A stretch of 11,378 bases of DNA from CAYYNP01 sp964472545 (GTDB taxonomy: Bacteria; Planctomycetota; Planctomycetia; Pirellulales; Thermoguttaceae): positions 1 to 11,378 of the forward strand of contig CAYYNP010000316.1 of assembly GCA_964472545.1 (NCBI GenBank). The letters run 5' to 3'. A program made the translations under genes and the position numbers. Under the pieces are notes generated by a model that was given only the letters and a program-made list of their open reading frames with translations, had not been told where the DNA came from and made no database searches. Positions 6,712 to 11,378 of the stretch are shown in pieces (position 1 is the stretch's first letter; each line of letters begins with the position of its first letter).

Positions 6712-7839
6712 ATGAGATCCACAAGCCTGCTGACCCTAGCCCTACTGTTGGCCGCCGTCGCCTCCACCGCGGGCGAACCGGCATTGAAGCACGTCGACGT
6801 GTTTGTCTCCGGCATCGGCGGATACGCCGGCTATCGCATCCCGGCGATCGAGACGGCCGCCGACGGATCGCTGTTGGCCTTTGCCGAGGCGCGGAAATAC
6901 GATCTCCAGGATCCCGGCGGCAAAGGCCAAGAGATCGATCTGGTGCTGAAGCGAAGCACCGACGGCGGGGCCACCTGGCCGGCGATGCGGGTGATCGAAC
7001 ACTCCGGCGAGTTCTACTCGTCGGCCAATCCGGCCACGCTGCTCGATCGCAGCAACGGCCGCGTGTGGCTCTTCTATCTCCGCTGCAAGCCCGGGCGAGG
7101 CACGTTCGCAGCACGGCCGGGGACCGACGACGTGATGAATCTGGCCCGCTATAGCGACGATCACGGCCAAACCTGGTCCGAGCCGATCGACCAGACGGCC
7201 GTCGCCCGGGACATGGACGACAAGCAGTGGCGGATCAGCGTACCCGGCCCCGGCGGCGCGATCCAGGACCGCAAGGGGCGGCTGATCGTGCCGATGTGGC
7301 GTTTCGCCCCGTGGCGGGCGTTCGTGCTGACCAGCGAAGACCACGGCCGTACGTTCAGCCGCGGCGGAGAAATGCCGGCGGTCGACGTGCCGGGCTCGGA
7401 AGGCGTGGACGAGGACCAGATCGTCGAGCTTTCCGACGGCCGGCTCTTGCTCGACGCCCGGCAGCACGGCGGGACGCATCGCTGGACGTCCACCAGCGAC
7501 GATGGCGGCCGCACCTGGTCGAAGCCCACGCCCGGCCAGACGGTGACGCCGGTCTGTTGTGCGATCGAACGCTACACGCTGAAGTCATCCGGCGACGATC
7601 GCGACCGGATCCTCTTCACCGGCCCTAAAGGCCCCGGCCGCAACAAGTTGATCGTTTGGATCAGTTACGACGAAGGCCGCACGTTCGTCAATGAACGACT
7701 GATCTCCGCCGAACCGGCGGCCTATTCGAGTCTCACCGTGCTGGCCGATAAGTCGGTCGGCGTACTTTGGGAGCGGGGCGGCTACAAGTACATCACGTTT
7801 ACGCGGCTCCATCGAGAGTTCCTTGAGCCGGCACGCTAG
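6712..7839 (+). CDS. GH33-type exo-alpha-sialidase (BNR-repeat protein)
   Basis: A 375-residue exported protein. ATG 6712 has GGAG six bases upstream and opens a signal peptide (about 1-20); the reading frame also runs upstream through the repeat at 6625, which was rejected. A six-bladed propeller is indicated by YRIPAI (41-46, with R42 of the Arg triad) and five Asp boxes: STDGGATW (82-89), SDDHGQTW (148-155), SEDHGRTF (208-215), SDDGGRTW (262-269) and SYDEGRTF (318-325). The remaining sialidase active-site residues have good candidates: E239, R250, R310, the nucleophile Y338 in AAYSSL, and an acid/base Asp near 64-67. Bacterial GH33 enzymes remove terminal sialic acids from glycans outside the cytoplasm. 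The substrate here is unproven, since planctomycetes carry many such paralogues and the two upstream neighbours suggest xylan. No sialic-acid uptake genes are in view. Confidence 0.87.
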   Translation: MRSTSLLTLALLLAAVASTAGEPALKHVDVFVSGIGGYAGYRIPAIETAADGSLLAFAEARKYDLQDPGGKGQEIDLVLKRSTDGGATWPAMRVIEHSGEFYSSANPATLLDRSNGRVWLFYLRCKPGRGTFAARPGTDDVMNLARYSDDHGQTWSEPIDQTAVARDMDDKQWRISVPGPGGAIQDRKGRLIVPMWRFAPWRAFVLTSEDHGRTFSRGGEMPAVDVPGSEGVDEDQIVELSDGRLLLDARQHGGTHRWTSTSDDGGRTWSKPTPGQTVTPVCCAIERYTLKSSGDDRDRILFTGPKGPGRNKLIVWISYDEGRTFVNERLISAEPAAYSSLTVLADKSVGVLWERGGYKYITFTRLHREFLEPAR

Positions 7840-7883
7840 GCGCTGTCGGTATCCCGCCCCGCGGCCCACCGGATGAGTTCATG

Positions 7884-8022
7884 GTAGGGTGCGTGAAGCA
7901 CGGCAGCGCCGGTTGGTGCGTTGCGCAAGCCAGTCGGTCCGAAGGCAGATCGTGCCGTCAGATTGCGAGCGATTGCCGTGCGCAACGCACCGTCGAGAAG
8001 CGGCTTGCTCCACGCACCCTAC
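7884..8022. repeat. Composite inverted REP element (139 bp)
   Basis: The element starts GTAGGGTGCGTG (7884-7895) and ends with its exact 12-base inverse (8011-8022). Inside is a second perfect 13-base inverted pair, GGTGCGTTGCGCA (7915-7927) and its complement (7979-7991). The outer arms carry the same GTAG-GGTGCGT unit as the hairpin at 2180-2200. It occupies half of the 284-base interval between the GH33 gene and ctaB. No gene is seen in that interval. Confidence 0.75.
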
Positions 8023-8123
8023 AACTCTCCCTAAGCCTGAGTTCTCAATCGACGCAAGTTCCCGTAGAATTGTCAGCGGAAACTCGTGAGATAGAACACA
8101 TCGACATCCCAACGGCCGGCTAC

Positions 8124-8981
8124 GTGAGCGCGATCTATCAGTATTGGCGTTTGGTTCGCCCGGGGGTGTTGGCGGCCGTGTTGCTGTCGATGTTTGTGGC
8201 GGCGGTGGCCACCGGTGAAGAGATGCCGCCGACCGCCGCGCTGATTCACGCGCTGGCGGGCACGGCGTCGGTGGTGGCCGGGGCGATGGCCATGAACCAG
8301 CGTTTTGAAGGGCAGAGCGACGCGCAGATGGCCCGCACCGCCGAACGCCCGCTGCCGGCCGAGCGGCTCTCCTCGCGGCAGGTGACCGGTTTTGCCGTGG
8401 TCTGCTCCGTCGGCGGGGTGGTCTATTTGGCGTTGGCGGCGGCGCCGGCGGTGGTCTTGTTGGCCGTATTGAGTTGGATTCTGTACGTCACGATCTACAC
8501 GCCGCTGAAGCAGAAGACGCTGCTGCAAACGCCGCTGGGGGCGGTGGCCGGGGCGATTCCCGTGTTGCTGGGCGCGGCCACGGCAGAGGCCCTGCTGCAA
8601 CCCACCGCCTGGGCGCTCTTCGGCGTGGTCTTCTGCTGGCAGTTTCCCCACACGATGGCCATCGCCTGGCGCTATCGCCGAGAATACGCCGCCAGCGGCG
8701 TGCGCGTGGCTACCGTGGTCGATCCGTCGGGCCGTTTGGCGGGGCGCTTGGCGGTGCTTGGCGCCGCGTGTTTGTTACCGGTGAGCTTGGTGCCGTACGT
8801 CTGCTCGGCGGCCGGTTGGACGTACGGCATGGCGGCCTGCGTGACGGGAGTTGCCCATCTGGCGGCGGCTGCGAGATTCGCCCGGCAACGCAACGACGCC
8901 ACGGCTCGGGCGCTATGGCGGGTTTCGCTGATCCATCTGCCGCTGTTGTTGGCGGCGTTGGCGGTGGACGTGCTAAGGTAG
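8124..8981 (+). CDS. ctaB: Protoheme IX farnesyltransferase (heme O synthase)
   Basis: A membrane prenyltransferase of the UbiA superfamily that adds a farnesyl group to heme B, giving heme O, the precursor of heme A for cytochrome oxidase. The reading frame is open from 7881, but that part translates the palindromic repeat at 7884-8022. GTG 8124 gives 285 residues, the usual length, beginning just before WRLVRPGV; TTG 8070 is an alternative, and no clear ribosome site helps. First substrate motif: N58-x3-E62-x3-D66-x2-M69-x-R71-T-x2-R75-P. Second: YTPLKQKT (125-132). Third: WQFPHTMAIAWRYRREY (172-188) followed by VVDPSGR. Seven or more hydrophobic segments are visible. Two usual positions deviate: Q64 where an Asp is common, and Q135 where Asn is common. 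The gene converges on the cytochrome oxidase operon it serves. Its TAG stop lies inside the GTAG head of a REP. Confidence 0.88.
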   Translation: MSAIYQYWRLVRPGVLAAVLLSMFVAAVATGEEMPPTAALIHALAGTASVVAGAMAMNQRFEGQSDAQMARTAERPLPAERLSSRQVTGFAVVCSVGGVVYLALAAAPAVVLLAVLSWILYVTIYTPLKQKTLLQTPLGAVAGAIPVLLGAATAEALLQPTAWALFGVVFCWQFPHTMAIAWRYRREYAASGVRVATVVDPSGRLAGRLAVLGAACLLPVSLVPYVCSAAGWTYGMAACVTGVAHLAAAARFARQRNDATARALWRVSLIHLPLLLAALAVDVLR

Positions 8982-9000
8982 TCATCTTGCTCCGCAAGAT
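8978..9000 (+). repeat. REP-like hairpin, GTAGTC family
   Basis: GTAGTC (8978-8983), stem ATCTTGC, loop TCC, stem GCAAGAT (to 9000). TAG at 8979-8981 is the ctaB stop codon. Its inverted partner is at 9142-9164. Relative to that partner, two stem pairs have changed on both sides (A-T for G-C, T-A for C-G), so the fold is kept. Confidence 0.78.
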
Positions 9001-9011
9001 GTCACGACGAC

Positions 9012-9044
9012 GGGTGGCCGGGGCAAAGCGCAGCGGTGCCCCGG
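9012..9044 (+). repeat. REP-like palindrome, GTGG family (left half of pair)
   Basis: GTGG head at 9014-9017, stem CCGGGGCA (9018-9025), loop AAGCGCAGCGG, stem TGCCCCGG (9037-9044). Copies at 3193, 6625 and 9067 have CTGGGGCA/TGCCCCAG, so a T-A pair has become C-G here on both sides of the stem. Confidence 0.78.
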
Positions 9045-9099
9045 GCGTTGGCTTGTGAGTACGCTTCTGGGGCACCGCTGCGCTTTGCCCCAGCCACCC
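9012..9099. terminator. Candidate bidirectional terminator between ctaB and ctaF
   Basis: The two inverted GTGG repeats can fold into one stem of about 33 bp (9012-9044 with 9067-9099, two non-Watson-Crick positions) around a 22-base loop, or into two small hairpins. It lies where two convergent transcripts end, so a role in stopping or protecting both 3' ends is plausible. No T tract is present, so this is inferred from structure and position only. Confidence 0.4.
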
Positions 9100-9100
9100 C
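9067..9100 (-). repeat. REP-like palindrome, GTGG family (right half of pair)
   Basis: An inverted copy: on the minus strand, GTGG (9097-9094), stem CTGGGGCA (9093-9086), loop AAGCGCAGCGG, stem TGCCCCAG (9074-9067). It is identical to the 3193 copy across the hairpin. Confidence 0.78.
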
Positions 9101-9110
9101 CCCACTCACG

Positions 9111-9136
9111 CCCTCGCTTCGATCCCAGCCAGCCCC
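9111..9136 (-). repeat. Degenerate relic of the GTGG repeat family
   Basis: On the minus strand GGGGCTGGCTGGGATCGAAG resembles the GGTGGCTGGGGTCGAG start of the copy at 1-56, but the head and the second stem are decayed. The resemblance is short and could be partly chance. Confidence 0.3.
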
Positions 9137-9141
9137 GTGAC

Positions 9142-9164
9142 GTCTCGCGGAGCGAGACGACTAC
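9142..9164 (-). repeat. REP-like hairpin, GTAGTC family (inverted)
   Basis: On the minus strand, GTAGTC (9164-9159), stem GTCTCGC, loop TCC, stem GCGAGAC (9148-9142). Base 9164 is also the last base of the ctaF TAG stop codon. It is the inverted partner of 8978-9000, and the flanking GTGAC at 9137-9141 mirrors GTCAC at 9001-9005. Confidence 0.78.
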
Positions 9165-9517
9165 TATTCTTGGCTCTCCTGATACCGCTCGACGTCGCCT
9201 TGATACTCGAGCGTGTCGAGCATGGTGATCGAGAGAAACAGCCCCAGGAAGGCGACGCCGATCAGGAAGACGATCGAGTTGAAGACGCTGTCGTAGCGCA
9301 GGTGCATAAAGAAGAGGGCCACCAACGTGGCCTTGACGGTGGCCACGCCCATCGCCACGGCCAGATTCAGTGCGCCGAAGTCGAAATACGACACGGCCAC
9401 CGTGATCGCCGTGAGGACCATCAGTGCGGCGAATACGCCCAACAATATGCGGATGTCGACCACGTGGCCGGGGGCGTCTTCGGCGTGGGCGGGAGTCGTT
9501 TTGGACGTCTTTTCCAT
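9164..9517 (-). CDS. ctaF: Cytochrome c oxidase subunit IV (prokaryotic type)
   Basis: A small membrane subunit of the terminal oxidase, 117 residues, of the COX4_pro/CyoD-like family. Three hydrophobic segments are visible (about 22-45, 50-73, 81-103). The family signature VKATLVALFFMHLRYDS runs from 61 to 77, with K62 and FFMHL at 69-73. The N terminus is hydrophilic (residues 1-19) and lies on the cytoplasmic side by family analogy. The subunit has no cofactor; in relatives it stabilises subunits I and III. It is the last gene of the oxidase operon, 132 bases after ctaE. That interval is filled mostly by an inverted palindromic pair. A GAGGG about 13 bases before the ATG is a weak and distant ribosome site. 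The stop codon abuts a GTAG-headed repeat. Confidence 0.9.
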   Translation of the reverse strand: MEKTSKTTPAHAEDAPGHVVDIRILLGVFAALMVLTAITVAVSYFDFGALNLAVAMGVATVKATLVALFFMHLRYDSVFNSIVFLIGVAFLGLFLSITMLDTLEYQGDVERYQESQE

Positions 9518-9544
9518 GATCGCGTTTCGCCCTCACGAAAAGGC

Positions 9545-9621
9545 GGGTGGCATGCCCACACTTGCGTGGGCATGTTCTTCGAACTTTCCGGCATGCCCAC
9601 GCAAGCGTGGGCATGGCACCC
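9545..9621. repeat. Inverted pair of CATGCCCAC palindromes (REPIN-like)
   Basis: The left unit is GGGTGG (9545-9550) with stem CATGCCCAC, loop ACTTGC, stem GTGGGCATG (to 9574). A 17-base spacer follows, then the inverted unit: stem CATGCCCAC (9592-9600), loop GCAAGC, stem GTGGGCATG, then GCACCC (9616-9621). The 9-bp stems are perfect. The left head is GTGG, whereas the right head reads GTGC on the minus strand. It lies between ctaE and ctaF inside the oxidase operon. Confidence 0.8.
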
Positions 9622-9649
9622 ATCAGTTGGCTCCGGCGACGGCAAGGTC

Positions 9650-10459
9650 CTAGTGAATCAAATACAACAGCGGAAACAAGTAAATCCAGATCAAGTCGAC
9701 CAGGTGCCAATAGAGGCCGACCAGGTCGACGCGGGTGAAATTGCGGGGGCCGTAGCGGCCGCCAATCGCCCCGAAGAAGATCCAGAGGATCACGCCGAGC
9801 CCGATGATCACGTGCAGCGCGTGCAGCGCGGTCAGCGAGAAGTAGATGCCCATGAACGTGCGGAGGTTGGCGATCCGGGCCTTGAGTTGATCGTCGGTGA
9901 GTTCTCCATGGCCGGCCTCTTCGAGGTGCTGCCGCACGTATTCTTCGTCGGGTTCAAATGCCTTTTGCGGTGCCGGGCGGTCTTCGCCGTCTTCATCTTG
10001 GCCGCCGGAGAAAAAATGGACGATGCGTGCCTGGCCGGGCACGAGCCGATGGTCCCACTTCTGCTTGTACTCGAAGGCCTTGACGACGAGAAATCCTCCG
10101 CCGCAGAGCAGCGTGACACCCAACAGCCCCACCAATACCCCGCGCTGGCCGAGCTGCGCCGCCCGCACGGCCAGGGCCATGGTCAGGCTGCTGAGGATCA
10201 GCACGGCCGTGTTGATCGCCCCCATCGGCGTGTCGAGGAAGTGGTGGCCGTCGACGAAGACCTCCGGCCGGTTCATGCGATAAACCGCATAGGCACAGAA
10301 CAGCCCGCCGAAGAAGAGGACCTCCGTGACCAGGAAGATCCACATGCCCAGTTTGGCCGAGTCGAACTGTTGTTTGAGCGACTCGAAATGATGGGCCAGC
10401 GGCGCAGGCTTATCGCCGTGGGAATCGGACTTTCGGCCGTGGCTTTCCGGTTCCGTCAT
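9650..10459 (-). CDS. ctaE: Cytochrome c oxidase subunit III
   Basis: A core membrane subunit of the aa3/caa3-type oxidase, without redox cofactor; in relatives it supports proton uptake and keeps subunit I stable. ATG at 10459 overlaps the ctaD stop as ATGA, with GAAGG about four bases upstream; a longer in-frame start at 10579 would lie wholly inside ctaD and was rejected. The product is 269 residues. Five membrane segments are likely: about 36-60 (KLGMWIFLVTEVLFFGG), 80-98, 104-125, 203-228 (FMGIYFSLTALHALHVIIG) and 248-266 (YWHLVDLIWIYLFPLLYL). The conserved KAFEY is at 127-131. Between KAFEY and FMGIYF lies a hydrophilic, acidic stretch of about 60 residues (140-200) that is longer than in typical proteobacterial subunit III. 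Its role is unknown. Confidence 0.93.
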   Translation of the reverse strand: MTEPESHGRKSDSHGDKPAPLAHHFESLKQQFDSAKLGMWIFLVTEVLFFGGLFCAYAVYRMNRPEVFVDGHHFLDTPMGAINTAVLILSSLTMALAVRAAQLGQRGVLVGLLGVTLLCGGGFLVVKAFEYKQKWDHRLVPGQARIVHFFSGGQDEDGEDRPAPQKAFEPDEEYVRQHLEEAGHGELTDDQLKARIANLRTFMGIYFSLTALHALHVIIGLGVILWIFFGAIGGRYGPRNFTRVDLVGLYWHLVDLIWIYLFPLLYLIH

Positions 10460-11378
10460 GGGACCTTCACGTACCCTTGGGCTTCTTCGTCGTACTCGAC
10501 GTTGTCGTAGTCGTAGCAGTCGTCGACCTTGGGCGGGTCGGGGAAGTTGTCGTGCGGCGGCGGGGAGCTGGTCTGCCATTCCATGGTGCCGGCACCCCAG
10601 GGGTTATCCGGGGCCTTAGGGCCGGTGAACAGCGACCGCAGCAGAGTGACCGCGGCGATGACCACGCCGCCGACGAACAGGTAGCCACCCACCGTGGAGA
10701 CAATCTGGTAGTTGACGAACTCCGGATGGGCCTCCTCCAAGCGCGTGTAGTCGAAGTAGCGCCGCGGCATACCCCGGTTGCCGATGATGAATTGTGGGAA
10801 GTAGGTCAGATTGAAGCCGATCAGCACGAACAGGGCCGAGATCTGCCCACCGGAGATGCTGTACATCCGCCCGGTGATCTTCGGCCACCAATAGTAGAGC
10901 CCGGCCAGGAAGGCCGTGAGCACGCCGCCGGCCATGGTGTAATGGAAATGGGCCACGACGAAGGCCGTGTCGTGTACGTGGACGTCGGTCGCCAGGGCCC
11001 CAAGAAACAACCCCGTCAGCCCGCCCACGCCGAAGAGAAAGATGAAGATCAAGGCAAAGCACATCGGCGGGGCCAGCGCGATCGAGCCTTTGTACATCGT
11101 GGCCAGCCAGTTGAAGACCTTGATCGCCGAGGGGATGGCCACCAGGAACGTCAGTGCGCTGAAGATGATCCCGATTAGCGGCGACTGGCTGCTGACGAAC
11201 ATATGGTGGCCCCAGACCAGAAAACCCAACAACGCGATGGCGATGCTGCTATAGGCGATGAACTTGTAGCCGAAGATGTGTTTGCGCGAGAAGACCGCGA
11301 TCACCTCGCTGATGATGCCCATCGCCGGCAGGATCATGATGTAGACGGCCGGGTGGGAGTAGAACCAGAAGAAGTGCT
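10456..11378 (-). CDS. ctaD: Cytochrome c oxidase subunit I (partial, A2-type heme-copper oxidase)
   Basis: The catalytic subunit that reduces oxygen at the heme a3-CuB centre and pumps protons across the membrane. The 5' part lies beyond the window; about 307 C-terminal residues are present. The visible start reads HFFWFYSHPAVYIMILP: a CuB His (11353-11355) and the cross-linked Tyr (11341-11343), with the YSHPxVY signature of A2-type oxidases in place of the HPEVY Glu of A1 types. Next come WGHHMF with the other two CuB His, IPSAIKVFNW with the K-channel Lys, and HDTAFVVAHFHY with the heme a3 and heme a His ligands. The soluble C terminus begins at NPWGAGTMEWQTSSPPP and ends in a Tyr/Asp/Glu-rich tail. 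ATGA overlap couples it to ctaE. Subunit II is expected upstream, outside the window. Confidence 0.96.
   Translation of the reverse strand, partial: HFFWFYSHPAVYIMILPAMGIISEVIAVFSRKHIFGYKFIAYSSIAIALLGFLVWGHHMFVSSQSPLIGIIFSALTFLVAIPSAIKVFNWLATMYKGSIALAPPMCFALIFIFLFGVGGLTGLFLGALATDVHVHDTAFVVAHFHYTMAGGVLTAFLAGLYYWWPKITGRMYSISGGQISALFVLIGFNLTYFPQFIIGNRGMPRRYFDYTRLEEAHPEFVNYQIVSTVGGYLFVGGVVIAAVTLLRSLFTGPKAPDNPWGAGTMEWQTSSPPPHDNFPDPPKVDDCYDYDNVEYDEEAQGYVKVP

Noticed and set aside
9137..10510. A 457-residue plus-strand open frame opposite ctaF and ctaE
   Set aside because: It runs antisense to two confidently identified oxidase genes and through intergenic repeats, and its translation shows no domain.
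10460..10579. Longer start for ctaE at 10579
   Set aside because: The extra 40 residues lie entirely inside ctaD, are Arg-rich and unlike subunit III. The ATGA overlap at 10456-10459 is a standard coupled start.

Overview
The window is high-GC DNA that most probably comes from a planctomycete (Planctomycetota, perhaps Pirellulales). This is an inference from three things: signal-peptide-bearing glycoside hydrolases, an A2-type caa3-like cytochrome oxidase, and hairpin repeats of the GTGGCTGGGGCA type that I associate with that phylum. A run of ten N at 3248-3257 marks a scaffold gap, so this is a draft or metagenome assembly and the distance across that point is unknown.

Layout. (1) 207-3169, plus strand: three tandem paralogous genes for secreted or outer-membrane proteins. 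Each has a signal peptide, a Ser/Asp/His-rich or acidic leader, and a nearly identical C-terminal beta-barrel-like domain of about 160 residues ending in Trp-Phe. The family is not one I recognise. (2) 3411-7839, plus strand: three exported carbohydrate-active enzymes. They are a GH10 xylanase-like protein whose usual acid/base Glu is replaced by His, a parallel beta-helix protein resembling GH120 beta-xylosidase, and a GH33-type sialidase with five Asp boxes. The first two suggest xylan breakdown. (3) 8124-8981, plus strand: ctaB, heme O synthase. (4) 11378-9164, minus strand: a cytochrome c oxidase operon read leftwards, ctaD (subunit I, cut by the window edge), ctaE (subunit III) and ctaF (subunit IV). 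ctaD and ctaE are coupled by an ATGA overlap. CtaB supplies heme O on the way to the heme A used by this oxidase, so ctaB and the operon converge functionally as well as physically.

The most striking feature lies between the genes. All seven gene junctions wider than a few bases from 2162 to 9649 carry short palindromic elements, and another sits at 1-56. They fall into four sequence families. Most copies begin with a GTAG or GTGG tetranucleotide followed by a hairpin, and several occur as inverted pairs. This is the architecture of REP/REPIN elements mobilised by RAYT (TnpA_REP, HUH/Y1) transposases. Copies of one family differ by paired, compensating changes in their stems. The region between the convergent ctaB and ctaF genes is almost entirely nested REP pairs, and the ctaB stop codon lies inside a GTAG head. 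No RAYT gene is in the window.

No tRNA, rRNA, CRISPR array or integrase was seen, and no gene-free stretch exceeds 300 bases. The largest are 7840-8123 and 3170-3410, both holding repeats.
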